Positions 1 to 7,510 of a stretch of 64,000 bases of DNA are shown piece by piece. The notes under the pieces are model-generated. The model had not been told where the DNA came from, did not search any database, and worked only from the letters and a program-made list of their open reading frames with translations. Each line of letters starts with the position of its first letter. The stretch's first letter is position 1. Location of the stretch: the NCBI GenBank assembly GCA_028289245.1, contig JAQGGT010000003.1, forward strand, positions 50,472 through 114,471. The letters run 5' to 3'. The position numbers were made by a program, and so were the translations under genes. The stretch comes from Candidatus Saccharimonadota bacterium. Lineage in GTDB: Bacteria; Patescibacteriota; Saccharimonadia; Saccharimonadales; UBA4665.

Positions 1-246
1 CAGCGCCTCAGCGCCGAAGCCACCATCCTCAATACTACCCCCAGCGCCATCCAAACCGCCCGCAAAGATAAAAGTTTCGAGCAGTTACTCACCAAAGCCG
101 GTCTGACCCACAAGACCTTCCGCGCCAAAGTAAAAGCCCAGCTCACCACCAACCTAAAAGCCAAAGGTTACAGCCAAGACCAAATTACCATCGCCCTGCA
201 GCACCGCGAACTCGCCAAGTTGCACCACCAACGCAAAAAGGGCTAG
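1..246 (+). CDS. C-terminal end of an unrecognised protein
   Basis: Open from the first base in frame 1 to a TAG at 244-246, giving 81 residues of a gene that starts outside the window. The fragment is Lys/Thr/Gln-rich and probably helical, ending in a basic tail (HHQRKKG). No membrane segment or known motif is visible. The pattern resembles the C-terminal end of small secreted or foldase-like CPR proteins, but I cannot name a family. Confidence 0.6.
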   Translation, partial: QRLSAEATILNTTPSAIQTARKDKSFEQLLTKAGLTHKTFRAKVKAQLTTNLKAKGYSQDQITIALQHRELAKLHHQRKKG

Positions 247-264
247 GCCGGCTATCCACCATCA

Positions 265-293
265 TTGACAAATAAGCAAAAGCGTGATAAACT
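265..293 (+). promoter_or_regulatory. Promoter for the 333 gene
   Basis: TTGACA (265-270), 17-bp spacer, TAAACT (288-293) with a TG extension, predicting a start near 300 and a leader of about 33 nt. The -35 and spacer closely resemble the promoter at 38996-39024, with TTGACAAATAAGC at the same place in both. Confidence 0.6.
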
Positions 294-332
294 GCGGTTA
301 GTTCTTCAAAAAATAAAAAAGGCACCGCAGCC

Positions 333-782
333 ATGCAAACCACCCACAGCAACACCATTACCATTCCCGAAGGCGACATCGCCGATGTTGAGGCTTTCGA
401 AGCCCTCCGCCAAGCTACCTATGCCGAAGCCGGCCGCGATCCCGACGAATTCACCGCCCTAACCGAAGGTGCTACTTTAACTGACGGTAGCAAATTATCG
501 ACCCGCTTCGATAGCGTGCTTGAGGCTGACGATCCAGCCGTCCGGGCCCGCATCCACGCCGATAACTTAGCCGCCGAAGTTACTGCTGCCACCGAAGGCG
601 CTGCTCTTTACGACTTCATTCTTGGCCCCAACTTCGCAGTCACTGCCATCCATCACCGCATCATATTACCCATGGACGAACATGCCGTTGAGGCTCAGAA
701 ACGCATGGCCGATGGTGTCGGTTATGGCCCCAAACAAAATGACGCAAGTTTCCGTACCAGCGGTGTTGTTCCCCGCCATTAG
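333..782 (+). CDS. Hypothetical acidic cytoplasmic protein, 149 aa
   Basis: Unrecognised. It is acidic, with no signal peptide or membrane segment, and runs from ATG at 333 behind the promoter at 265-293. There is no good Shine-Dalgarno sequence, only a weak AAGG 16 nt upstream. It converges with the next gene so tightly that the two stop codons overlap (779-782). The composition looks soluble and mixed alpha/beta; no function can be assigned. Confidence 0.55.
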   Translation: MQTTHSNTITIPEGDIADVEAFEALRQATYAEAGRDPDEFTALTEGATLTDGSKLSTRFDSVLEADDPAVRARIHADNLAAEVTAATEGAALYDFILGPNFAVTAIHHRIILPMDEHAVEAQKRMADGVGYGPKQNDASFRTSGVVPRH

Positions 783-1111
783 TCTTCGTTGACGGGCGCA
801 AATAGTTTTGCTTGGCCGAGGTCAGCTTGGGCCTGCAAGCCGTCTGCCACATCTTCAATCGCCTGCTCGACGTATTCGTTGAGCAGCTTTTTGTTGACAT
901 GAAGTAGCGTCTGCACTGAGGCTCGACTCTGCGACACATCTATCCGCGGATCGGCATCGAGTTGCCTAGCCGAGTAGGTGTACGCACCAACCGCCATAAC
1001 CATGTGTTGCACTCGCTCTAGCGACTGCGCTTGTTTGTTTTGGGCAGCTTCCACTGCCTGCTCGCTCTGCGCTAACGGCGTAGAGTCTGACTCCCCGGGC
1101 TTTTTATTCAT
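779..1111 (-). CDS. Hypothetical helical protein, 110 aa
   Basis: Unrecognised. Ala/Gln/Glu-rich and almost certainly mainly alpha-helical, with heptad-like spacing in the second half that could form a coiled coil. It ends in an acidic tail (PVNED). No membrane segment. The ATG at 1111 lies 6 nt after a TATAAT, so the mRNA is probably leaderless. It converges on the 333 gene with overlapping stops. Confidence 0.6.
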   Translation of the reverse strand: MNKKPGESDSTPLAQSEQAVEAAQNKQAQSLERVQHMVMAVGAYTYSARQLDADPRIDVSQSRASVQTLLHVNKKLLNEYVEQAIEDVADGLQAQADLGQAKLFAPVNED

Positions 1112-1117
1112 AAATAT

Positions 1118-1146
1118 ATTATACCATCCATTAAGCTTTTAGTCAC
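1118..1146 (-). promoter_or_regulatory. Leaderless-type promoter for the 779-1111 gene
   Basis: On the minus strand: GTGACT (1141-1146), 17-bp spacer, TATAAT (1118-1123), then 6 nt to the ATG. With the usual 6-7 nt from -10 to the start point, transcription begins at or next to the A of the start codon. Confidence 0.6.
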
Positions 1147-1159
1147 TGACGACCGGTGC

Positions 1160-1246
1160 AAAAAAATAGGACCCTACTTGTACGCCCGAGCGTGCGGTAG
1201 GATCCGTGCCCGGAGAGGATGGCGTGAAGCCAGAGCCCCTCCGGGC
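1160..1246 (-). terminator. Double-hairpin terminator after the NDT-Nudix gene
   Basis: Downstream of the stop at 1261 the minus strand forms a first hairpin (GCCCGGAG 1208-1215 with CTCCGGGC 1239-1246) and a second (GGACCCTAC 1169-1177 with GTAGGATCC 1197-1205, one mismatch) followed by a run of seven T (1160-1166). The second hairpin plus U-tract is a standard intrinsic terminator. The same two-hairpin layout recurs at 8188-8270. Confidence 0.75.
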
Positions 1247-1260
1247 GCAACGCCGAAGCG

Positions 1261-2424
1261 TCAGGTTGCAGTGAGCACCCGCATAATCATGCCGAGCATC
1301 GACCAGTCGACGTTCGCCTGCTGGAGGATGTCCTTCAGCGTGACGACCTCCACGAAGGTTCGTTCGGTGTCTGCTTCGACGCCGTACGGGGTCCCCTCTT
1401 GGGCGCGCAGCTGGGCCAGCTCATCATCGGTGATCTCCACCGAAAACAGATGAGCCTGATGGGCCGAGAAGGTTGCTGCCAACTGCCGGGCCTCGTGGAG
1501 CTGGAAGCGACTGCTGTCGAGGTGGAACCCGGTCTCTTCGAACACCTCCTCGGATGCCAGCTGCAACGGATTGCCGCCGGGTTTGAAGCTCGAACCGCCA
1601 GGCGTCTCATAGACGTAACCGTCTGTGTTGGACGCTGGTGAGCGGAACTCGCGGACGAGCACGATGGCGCTGTCTTCGAGCACGGGCGCTCGCTGGTACA
1701 TGACCACCGTCGAGATGTCCGGGCGGGACAGCACGAATTCGTTGGTCTTGTGCCGGTCCTCTGCTGTGATGTAGACGTCGACGTGCAACGCCCAGCAGAA
1801 CACGATGTTGCGTTCGGGGCCGACCCGGAAGCTCCAGATCAGCCGGGCGTGGTCGAGCCGGTTGCCGGCAGCCTTGAGCGCTGCGTACCACTGCTGGAAG
1901 CTGGCGGTGTTCCAGATGTACAGCGGCACTTCGCGTTCACCTCCGGTGCGGAGAGCTCCGTTGCCAACCTTGACCATGGCCTGGGCCAGCAGGACTTCGA
2001 GCTCGCGGGCCGTCGGCACGGCATACTGACCAGCGTAATACTCCGGGTAACGCACGCCCTGCGCGCTGTCCGGGGCGCCGAAGACGGTCTTGCCGGAATC
2101 CTGCCAGACGCCCCACTCGACGTTGGTGGTCAGACCGGGCATGGTGACCATGTGACGCGGCACCCAGAAGGCGATGCAGTCGGCCAGATGCAGGCAGTGC
2201 TCCTCCCAGTAGACCTGAGCGAACCAGTCGCCGTGCCACCTGCCACTGCGGTGTTCGGGAATGAATACCACGCCGTCGTAGCCGAGCATGTCGAGGATCT
2301 TGATGGCTTCAGGCCGCCAGGACTCGACGTGCGCCTCGCGCGGTGTCGGCCCTGCCAGGAAGATCGACTTGCTGTAGCTGAGCGGTGGCGCTTCGAGTGC
2401 GTAGACTAGCGTGAGCTCACTCAT
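1261..2424 (-). CDS. Nucleoside 2-deoxyribosyltransferase-like / Nudix hydrolase fusion
   Basis: 387 aa, two domains. Residues ~15-150 look like a nucleoside deoxyribosyltransferase fold (IFLAGPTPRE near the N-terminus, then an alpha/beta region with NVEWG). Residues ~230-385 are a Nudix domain with core EEVFEETGF, which keeps the metal-binding glutamates; the consensus Arg and the upstream Glu of the Nudix box are replaced. The family combination suggests nucleotide salvage or clean-up, perhaps of modified nucleotides; substrate unknown. ATG at 2424 has a strong SD (AAGGAGTG, 2432-2439), unlike the leaderless genes around it. Followed by a double-hairpin terminator. A second protein of the LAGP type lies at 4111. 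Confidence 0.8.
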   Translation of the reverse strand: MSELTLVYALEAPPLSYSKSIFLAGPTPREAHVESWRPEAIKILDMLGYDGVVFIPEHRSGRWHGDWFAQVYWEEHCLHLADCIAFWVPRHMVTMPGLTTNVEWGVWQDSGKTVFGAPDSAQGVRYPEYYAGQYAVPTARELEVLLAQAMVKVGNGALRTGGEREVPLYIWNTASFQQWYAALKAAGNRLDHARLIWSFRVGPERNIVFCWALHVDVYITAEDRHKTNEFVLSRPDISTVVMYQRAPVLEDSAIVLVREFRSPASNTDGYVYETPGGSSFKPGGNPLQLASEEVFEETGFHLDSSRFQLHEARQLAATFSAHQAHLFSVEITDDELAQLRAQEGTPYGVEADTERTFVEVVTLKDILQQANVDWSMLGMIMRVLTAT

Positions 2425-2431
2425 TGTTAAT

Positions 2432-2507
2432 CACTCCTTCGAGCGAATCATGTTTGCCGAAGCAAACGACCTAACGCACTATGCGATGGGAATTAATAGT
2501 AATTATA
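2432..2507 (-). promoter_or_regulatory. 5' leader of the NDT-Nudix gene: -10, tetraloop hairpin and SD
   Basis: TATAAT on the minus strand (2502-2507), then a perfect hairpin GTTTGC-TTCG-GCAAAC (2452-2467) closed by a UUCG-type loop, then SD AAGGAGTG (2432-2439) 7 nt before the ATG. No convincing -35 was found. The hairpin sits upstream of the SD and may stabilise the message. Confidence 0.5.
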
Positions 2508-2517
2508 TATGGATTAA

Positions 2518-3036
2518 TCAATAATTGGAGGCCCGGCGGGTGATTTCGGCCTTGATACCATCGAGGCTGTGGCCAGCGATCATTGCGTCATGCCAATACC
2601 AGAGGCCGGCGTAACTGGCCACCAACAGCGGCAAGCGGGCTGATTCGGAGGCATCGTCAGGGGTAACATCGCGGACTACGGCACCGGCGAACCGGATAAG
2701 GCCGTGGCGCTTCACGAACTCCGGGTTTTCGACCAGCACCCGCCCGTAGTCTTTGCGGAATTGCCAGGAGCCGAAGAGTTTTTGGACGGATTTGAGGGCA
2801 AAGTCGCCCTTGTCGTTTTGGTGCCTGCCCCAGGAGTGCTCGTAGAGCACGACGGCATCGCGGAAATCGGCTTCTGGACTGTCGAATTCGATGGGGGCGT
2901 CAGGTATAGTAGCGATGATTAGGCTGCCGTCGCGGTTTCCAAAATGGCCGCTAGCGATATTAGCTTCGAACATGGGTGTGACGTAGCGCGCGATGGCCGT
3001 TTCGCAGAGTTCGGGGGTTAGTTCAGGGATGTTCAT
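2518..3036 (-). CDS. Hypothetical protein, 172 aa
   Basis: Unrecognised soluble protein rich in Trp, Tyr and Asp, with no signal peptide or membrane segment. ATG at 3036 has an SD (AAGGAG) about 8 nt upstream. The stop at 2518 overlaps the promoter region of the downstream NDT-Nudix gene. It is divergent from the 3151 gene across a 114-bp gap. Confidence 0.6.
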   Translation of the reverse strand: MNIPELTPELCETAIARYVTPMFEANIASGHFGNRDGSLIIATIPDAPIEFDSPEADFRDAVVLYEHSWGRHQNDKGDFALKSVQKLFGSWQFRKDYGRVLVENPEFVKRHGLIRFAGAVVRDVTPDDASESARLPLLVASYAGLWYWHDAMIAGHSLDGIKAEITRRASNY

Positions 3037-3115
3037 GGTGTGGTCTCCTTGGTTATAGCCGTGATTGTGTCACTCCGGCTGCCAGTCGGTAAAATATTTG
3101 AATGGTAGCGACATC

Positions 3116-3144
3116 CTGACCAAATTTGTTTTATATGATACAGT
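3116..3144 (+). promoter_or_regulatory. Leaderless-type promoter for the 3151 gene
   Basis: CTGACC (3116-3121), 17-bp spacer, TACAGT (3139-3144), then 6 nt to the ATG at 3151. Each hexamer matches consensus at 4 of 6 positions; the spacing is what makes it credible. Confidence 0.45.
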
Positions 3145-3150
3145 TTTGGC

Positions 3151-3795
3151 ATGAAGACAATTAGCCGACACGTCGAGGAATACTTGCAGGAATACCCGTT
3201 CTTATCGAAGTTTTTACGCCAAGGCATCATCAACTACCGGGCGCTGGCGCGGGATATGGAGCCCGAGATTTCTGGGCGGGCCGGCGTAAAAGTCAGCGTG
3301 GCCTCCATCGCCGTCAGTCTGCAACGCCTGCACCACCGCGATGCAGACAAAATTGAGAGCCTAATCGGCCGGCTGCGCGGCGTGGTAGTGGTATCCGATA
3401 TTTCGGCGATTACCGTGGCACCGGAAGTGCCAATGTACGCTATTGCCGCCCAACTTATTGCCGACAACCGGCAAATCAAGAACCCGTTTTGCCTGGTACT
3501 GCGTGGCTACGCCGAGACGACGTGCTTGGCCGAAAAGGCCTTACTGCCTACCCTACTGCGGGCCGTCGGACCGGACGTGCGCCAGCAGCAAGATAATTTA
3601 GTGGCATTGATTATCACCCGCGAACTGCTGCATACAACAGAGGTAGGGGGACTAAGCTACCCGCTGCAAGTGCTCGCCGAGCACGGCCTGCTGGCCCGAG
3701 AGGTGACCGCCACTGCTACCGAAGAAATAATAACCGTCGACGCGGCACTGGCCGATCAAGCGGCTGCGATTTTGCGCCAAGCCATGGCCCGCTAA
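3151..3795 (+). CDS. Conserved hypothetical, N-terminal HTH-like plus possible ACT-like domain
   Basis: 214 aa. The first ~65 residues (EYPFLSKFLRQGIINYRALA then a Val/Ser-rich helix) match, from memory, the N-terminus of a conserved archaeal/CPR family with a small helical domain ahead of an ACT-like alpha/beta domain. Residues ~75-210 alternate short strands and helices, as expected for a tandem ACT-like fold. A regulatory or ligand-sensing role is plausible but unproven. Start chosen because the -10 lies 6 nt upstream. Confidence 0.6.
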   Translation: MKTISRHVEEYLQEYPFLSKFLRQGIINYRALARDMEPEISGRAGVKVSVASIAVSLQRLHHRDADKIESLIGRLRGVVVVSDISAITVAPEVPMYAIAAQLIADNRQIKNPFCLVLRGYAETTCLAEKALLPTLLRAVGPDVRQQQDNLVALIITRELLHTTEVGGLSYPLQVLAEHGLLAREVTATATEEIITVDAALADQAAAILRQAMAR

Positions 3796-3800
3796 ACGCG

Positions 3801-4052
3801 TTAGCTTTTGCGGGCGGCGACGTAGGTCAGGACGGCCGCGGCGGCCACCCAGTTGGGCACGATAAATAGTACGGCCGTGGCCAGTGACGATGTTTGGCTG
3901 AGACCGGCCACTAAAGTGAATACTAAATATGCTACGAACGGCACATACGTCCACCAGCCAGCGGCACTCGCCGGTAAGTAACTGCCCCGCACCGGCACGA
4001 ACCAGGCGCCGCGCTTGGCTTTGGGCCGTTTAGATTTGGATTTTTGAGCCAT
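3801..4052 (-). CDS. Small membrane protein, 83 aa
   Basis: A strongly basic N-terminus (KSKSKRPKAKRG) is followed by the motif GAWFVPVRGSYLP and two hydrophobic segments (~residues 35-53 and 60-78). It resembles small conserved membrane proteins I associate with Saccharibacteria, of unknown function. Start at 4052 is supported by a TATAGT 7 nt upstream. Converges with the 3151 gene. Confidence 0.65.
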   Translation of the reverse strand: MAQKSKSKRPKAKRGAWFVPVRGSYLPASAAGWWTYVPFVAYLVFTLVAGLSQTSSLATAVLFIVPNWVAAAAVLTYVAARKS

Positions 4053-4059
4053 TACCCAA

Positions 4060-4088
4060 ACTATACCGCTAAAGCTTAGGCCTGTCGA
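4060..4088 (-). promoter_or_regulatory. Leaderless-type promoter for the 3801-4052 gene
   Basis: Minus strand TCGACA (4083-4088), 17-bp spacer, TATAGT (4060-4065), then 7 nt to the ATG at 4052. Confidence 0.6.
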
Positions 4089-4110
4089 GCACTGATTGTC
4101 GCCTTTAAAC

Positions 4111-4797
4111 CTAGACCGCTAGGAGTCGTTCGAGTACTTCGAGCTTTAGTAGAGCTGGTTTCGGCACTATGAGGCCGGCCCCATTGATCGGAGTGATTAA
4201 GGCGTTGCGGCGTGCACTGTGGACACTGACTTTTGCGGCGTCGGTGGCTTGCACTTGGCCGGATTCACCGAAGTAATGGGGGCGTAAAACGTGGCCTTTA
4301 AAGTGGTTCACCGCCGCCTGCACCTTCCATTCCTGGCCTGGACGGGTGGCTATCGATTCTAGCACGACCTCTTGGGCCAAAAGTTGGTGATGGATATCCA
4401 AGTTTTGCAGGCGTTGCACGAGGTCTTTGATGCCCTCCCCTACATTTTTTGTGGGAGGCGCCGGTACCACGAGGGCATTCGCATGGTTCTGGGCATAGAG
4501 AATTTCGCCGTCCGTGCCGAGCGATGGCACCCCTGGCGGCGTGAGGTTACAGATAACATCGGAAGTCCGGAGTACCAGGTCATTAACCGATTGAGCCCGT
4601 TCATCCCAGCGGCCCTTAAAGGCTTCGTGTGGCCGGTATACCAGGTAGCCCTCGTCGACGAGTCCCGAGCTGACGGCTTCGCGCCAAGCCACATAATCCC
4701 AGTGCTCCTGGGTTTCCCAGTTTTCGTCCCACCAGTGCTTGATGGGGCCGGCGAGCATGACAATGGCGGTACTTGATTCACCCATTTCATTTAACAT
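4111..4797 (-). CDS. Nucleoside 2-deoxyribosyltransferase-like protein
   Basis: About 228 aa. The N-terminal half starts with a strand and LAGP motif (VMLAGPIKHWWD) and has the alpha/beta pattern of the nucleoside deoxyribosyltransferase/DUF4406 superfamily; DGEILYAQNHANA resembles the helix carrying the catalytic Glu. The C-terminal ~100 residues are unassigned. An in-frame ATG at 4815 is rejected because the promoter -10 (4804-4809) lies between it and the ATG at 4797; the 4797 ATG is 6 nt after the -10, so the message is probably leaderless. A second LAGP-type protein is encoded at 1261. Confidence 0.7.
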   Translation of the reverse strand: MLNEMGESSTAIVMLAGPIKHWWDENWETQEHWDYVAWREAVSSGLVDEGYLVYRPHEAFKGRWDERAQSVNDLVLRTSDVICNLTPPGVPSLGTDGEILYAQNHANALVVPAPPTKNVGEGIKDLVQRLQNLDIHHQLLAQEVVLESIATRPGQEWKVQAAVNHFKGHVLRPHYFGESGQVQATDAAKVSVHSARRNALITPINGAGLIVPKPALLKLEVLERLLAV

Positions 4798-4803
4798 AAC
4801 GTA

Positions 4804-4832
4804 ATTATAGCACATTTTCGTTGTTTATTCAA
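4804..4832 (-). promoter_or_regulatory. Leaderless-type promoter for the 4111-4797 gene
   Basis: Minus strand TTGAAT (4827-4832), 17-bp spacer, TATAAT (4804-4809), 6 nt, ATG. One of the clearest examples of the leaderless spacing in this window. Confidence 0.75.
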
Positions 4833-4852
4833 GTGTTTGGCTCCTACGGCAG

Positions 4853-4956
4853 TTTCCGTCCAAACCGCTGAGATCAGTAATCGCAATGGTTGAGACGGAA
4901 AGAGGCATGTGTGGGGTGGATAATCGCAGTTCGCGATACACATGCACTCTTTCCGT
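4853..4956. ncRNA. Structured element, copy 1 (covaries with 5627-5723)
   Basis: A long hairpin pairs ACGGAAAGAG (4895-4904) with CTCTTTCCGT (4947-4956) and CATGTGT (4906-4912) with ACACATG (4938-4944). An upstream TTTCCGTC (4853-4860) can pair instead with GACGGAAA (4894-4901), so two folds compete. It lies 28 nt after the stop of the minus-strand gene 4985-5479. A diverged copy with the same layout follows the next gene. Strand unknown; a 3' UTR element of the minus-strand gene is most likely. Confidence 0.6.
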
Positions 4957-4984
4957 GGGGGGCTGACAGGACAACTGCAAGGGC

Positions 4985-5479
4985 CTAGGCGGGCGGCGGG
5001 ATGTTGCGCTGGCGGGCGTACTTGTTGACGTGCTCGAGCAGGTCTGCGACCGTGATCCGCTCCAAGCACAGCCAGAATCCTTCATCGGATTCTGAGTAGC
5101 CGGTGCTGCTGAAACCGCCTGCGAACTGGGTCTTCGTGGTGATACTCGTCGGGCCGCTGGGCCGCAGGATCACGGTGTAGCTCCGGGAGCCCAAGAAGGA
5201 CAAGTTGCTCATCGGGAAGCTCAGTCCGTCAACCATGGCAACCTTCAGCCAGAGATTGTTGGCGTCGATCCAGGCGGCGATCTCCTTCAGGAAGTCGAGC
5301 TGTTCGGCGCAGCGCTGGCGGTGGATCTTGATCACACGGTCCAGGGCTGCCTGACGCTTCTCGCCGTCCTGCTGGGCTGCTTGCTGAGCCTTCTGCACTG
5401 CGGTCTGAGCGGGAACTGCCCTGGTGACTCCGGTCTGCGTACGTGCAACGGACTGCGAGCGAGCTCTGCGGAAAAGCAT
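4985..5479 (-). CDS. Hypothetical protein with Gln/Ala-rich coiled coil, 164 aa
   Basis: Unrecognised. An Arg/Gln/Ala-rich helical segment (~residues 15-60) precedes a mixed region and ends IPPPA. No signal peptide. An ATG at 5497 is in frame, but GAGGTG, a good SD, lies between it and the ATG at 5479, so 5479 is preferred. It has a long leader (about 90 nt) and a strong promoter, and is followed by structured element copy 1. Confidence 0.55.
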   Translation of the reverse strand: MLFRRARSQSVARTQTGVTRAVPAQTAVQKAQQAAQQDGEKRQAALDRVIKIHRQRCAEQLDFLKEIAAWIDANNLWLKVAMVDGLSFPMSNLSFLGSRSYTVILRPSGPTSITTKTQFAGGFSSTGYSESDEGFWLCLERITVADLLEHVNKYARQRNIPPPA

Positions 5480-5578
5480 GATGCACCTCATTTTCAATGG
5501 GATGGTGGGCGAGTGAGTTGTTCGACTGTCAATGTACCTCGAAAATTCGGAAACTGGTTCCTCGGACGAAGTGCGATT

Positions 5579-5607
5579 ATTATAGCATAATCGCTATATT
5601 TTATCAA
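5579..5607 (-). promoter_or_regulatory. Promoter for the 4985-5479 gene
   Basis: Minus strand TTGATA (5602-5607), 17-bp spacer, TATAAT (5579-5584), near consensus. Predicted start near 5572, giving a leader of about 90 nt, in contrast to neighbouring leaderless genes. Confidence 0.7.
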
Positions 5608-5626
5608 TAGATTGGATTCCGTCCCG

Positions 5627-5723
5627 CGCACTGAGGCCGCTAGGGCCGCACTGGGTGAGACGGAACGAGGAGCGTGTTTGGATAAATAATCGCTGGTAGG
5701 CGACAACACGTTCCTCATTCCGT
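5627..5723. ncRNA. Structured element, copy 2 (covaries with 4853-4956)
   Basis: ACGGAA (5660-5665) pairs with TTCCGT (5718-5723), GAGGA (5667-5671) with TCCTC (5712-5716), and CGTGT (5673-5677) with ACACG (5706-5710). TTCCGTC (5627-5633) offers the competing partner for GACGGAA (5659-5665), as in copy 1. Base changes between the copies keep pairing (a U-A pair becomes C-G, a C-G becomes A-U). It lies 50 nt after the stop of the minus-strand gene 5774-6262. Confidence 0.6.
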
Positions 5724-5773
5724 AGGAGATTACAGGCACATTCTCCCAAAACCTTTGGACTTTCCCGAGAAAA

Positions 5774-6262
5774 CTACGACACTTTACGCAGCTGCGTGAG
5801 CTCCGAAGCCTGCTGCTCGTCGAACCAGCTGTCCTGGGCGGTGATGAGCAAGACGGCGAAAAAGCCGAGGATCAGGCCGGCAAGTCCGCCGACATAGATA
5901 CTGGCGAACCGCACTCCGTCGAAGATGGTGCTACCGTCAGTGGCGCCGGGCTTGGGCACGTAGCCAGAGGCGATACCCGCACCAATGCCAAGAAAAATAA
6001 GCACTGCGACAACACCGAGAGCGAGCCAGGAGAACATCTCACCGATGAGTGCACGACTACCAAACGCGGCACTGTCGAGCGTCCAGGCGATGAGACCTGC
6101 GGCGGCAACGATGCCGAAGCCACTGAAGATCCAGGCCAGCGTGAACAGCAACGACGAGTCCGAGGTGCGGTCATGCACGTTGGCGGTCGCGAAGTACGAG
6201 CCAACACCTGCCAGGCAGATCAAGGCGAGCACGGTCAGGGACATGGTACGGATGGTGCGCAT
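5774..6262 (-). CDS. Four-segment membrane protein, 162 aa
   Basis: Unrecognised integral membrane protein: hydrophobic segments at about residues 5-25, 39-60, 75-97 and 122-145, then a cytoplasmic-looking C-terminal tail. A TTG start at 6274 is in frame, but GGAG 6 nt before the ATG at 6262 makes 6262 the better start. It has its own promoter and is followed by structured element copy 2. Confidence 0.65.
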   Translation of the reverse strand: MRTIRTMSLTVLALICLAGVGSYFATANVHDRTSDSSLLFTLAWIFSGFGIVAAAGLIAWTLDSAAFGSRALIGEMFSWLALGVVAVLIFLGIGAGIASGYVPKPGATDGSTIFDGVRFASIYVGGLAGLILGFFAVLLITAQDSWFDEQQASELTQLRKVS

Positions 6263-6328
6263 GGTTTTCTCCAAGGGAAAGAACGATTGTCATATTTTGA
6301 TATGCGTGACAAAGAGTCGCATAAAGCT

Positions 6329-6357
6329 ATTATAACACCTTCGTTTGCTTATTGCCA
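6329..6357 (-). promoter_or_regulatory. Promoter for the 5774-6262 gene
   Basis: Minus strand TGGCAA (6352-6357), 17-bp spacer, TATAAT (6329-6334). Gives a leader of about 60 nt before an SD-containing start. Confidence 0.6.
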
Positions 6358-6366
6358 GGGTCTACT

Positions 6367-6675
6367 CTAGTCTAAGTCAGTTGGATTTGGCTCGGTGCCG
6401 AGCTTTTTAGACGTCCAGTAATACAGTGAGGCGCGGGCATTTTCGATACGTTCTTTGAAGGCTACAGCCGCGCCTCCGCCAATAACGCCCGCCGCAATAT
6501 CTTCGTAGGTATTACCGTGCAAAGCTGCCGCCAAATTCACGGCAAGCGCGCCACCTACCATGGCGAATACAACCCTCGGTGTAGTATGGCCGTGGTCTTG
6601 GTTTTCAGGGACGGGTGGGTATGATTCGAAATCAGTCATTAGCCCTACAATAACATTGCGTGTGGTATTTTTCAT
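6367..6675 (-). CDS. Hypothetical small membrane-associated protein, 102 aa
   Basis: Unrecognised. Two weakly hydrophobic, Ala/Gly-rich segments (~residues 33-50 and 58-75; GVIGGGAAVAF) suggest membrane association. It starts 27 nt after the stop of the HD hydrolase gene on the same strand and is probably co-transcribed. No SD is visible. Confidence 0.55.
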   Translation of the reverse strand: MKNTTRNVIVGLMTDFESYPPVPENQDHGHTTPRVVFAMVGGALAVNLAAALHGNTYEDIAAGVIGGGAAVAFKERIENARASLYYWTSKKLGTEPNPTDLD

Positions 6676-6702
6676 ATGGCTCGATCAGCCCCGGCAGCGA
6701 TG

Positions 6703-7500
6703 TCAGCTGACTAGTAATCGATCGCGCGCTAAATTAAACATATGTTCAACATTTGCCTTCGCGACTGGATCGAGCATTGCTTGTATATCCGGTAGAGCGT
6801 AGCGGGCTTCGAGTATGGGAAGAACCTTCCCATACTTCGTCATAAAGTGTAGTTCCCTGGCCGAGTCGGAATCGGAGTCGAAGTCGCTATGTACTATACC
6901 CAGGCCATTATCGCCCCAGTCGACCAATTTATTTGCCCATACACCAGGGTCATGGATGGCTTCTTCTACATGGTCCAGATAGCGTTGCAATTTTTGTTCT
7001 GCGCTTAGGGTTTGTCCTTCGGGCGCTGGAGGATTAGTCATTCCCTTCACAATCTCTGCGGTACGCGGCGAGAACAAGACTTCAATATGTTTAAGGGCGA
7101 CTTGCTGTTCCAGCACAGGATCTGTCACCTTTGGAATAGCTATATTGGGTTCTTCAAGCCCAAAGATCGCGTACTGCATTATCTTGTCCGGATGGTCTTC
7201 GACGGTGTCATGTAGAATCGCCGCAGCTACGCTATGCGCATCAGTTATATGTAAATAATGCGTGAGACGGTTAGCGTTGCGCAAAAAATGGAAGCTATAC
7301 GGCATACCTCTGTGCTCATCGTCTTTATGCAGCAGCCGCGATAATTGATATGCCCTGCCGACCATATCACGATCTTCATCAGACCACTCTGGATCTGCAG
7401 TCATTAATCTATCAAAAAGCTGTTCTTCGGTGAGGTCTTTGAGACCGTGCTCTTCCGGTAAGACGGTAGGCAATGCTGCTGACGGTTCCTCATTCATCAT
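6703..7500 (-). CDS. HD-domain hydrolase, RelA/SpoT (Mesh1-like) type
   Basis: 265 aa from the ATG at 7500. The central region has the HD-domain signature of (p)ppGpp hydrolases: HRGMPYSFH with a first His, then AAAILHDTVEDHPDK carrying the HD pair and ED. There is no synthetase, TGS or ACT domain, so if it acts on alarmones it would be a stand-alone hydrolase. The N-terminal ~40 residues and C-terminal ~80 residues are not recognised. A TTG-initiated extension to 7539 is rejected because that TTG is the -35 box (TTGACA). Confidence 0.7.
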   Translation of the reverse strand: MMNEEPSAALPTVLPEEHGLKDLTEEQLFDRLMTADPEWSDEDRDMVGRAYQLSRLLHKDDEHRGMPYSFHFLRNANRLTHYLHITDAHSVAAAILHDTVEDHPDKIMQYAIFGLEEPNIAIPKVTDPVLEQQVALKHIEVLFSPRTAEIVKGMTNPPAPEGQTLSAEQKLQRYLDHVEEAIHDPGVWANKLVDWGDNGLGIVHSDFDSDSDSARELHFMTKYGKVLPILEARYALPDIQAMLDPVAKANVEHMFNLARDRLLVS

Positions 7501-7510
7501 ATTTAAAATT

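Noticed and set aside
1750..2409. 219-codon plus-strand frame opposite the NDT-Nudix gene
   Set aside because: Antisense shadow of a GC-rich gene with clear NDT and Nudix motifs on the other strand; no promoter or SD of its own.
4798..4815. Upstream ATG for the NDT-like gene
   Set aside because: The promoter -10 lies at 4804-4809, inside the would-be coding sequence.
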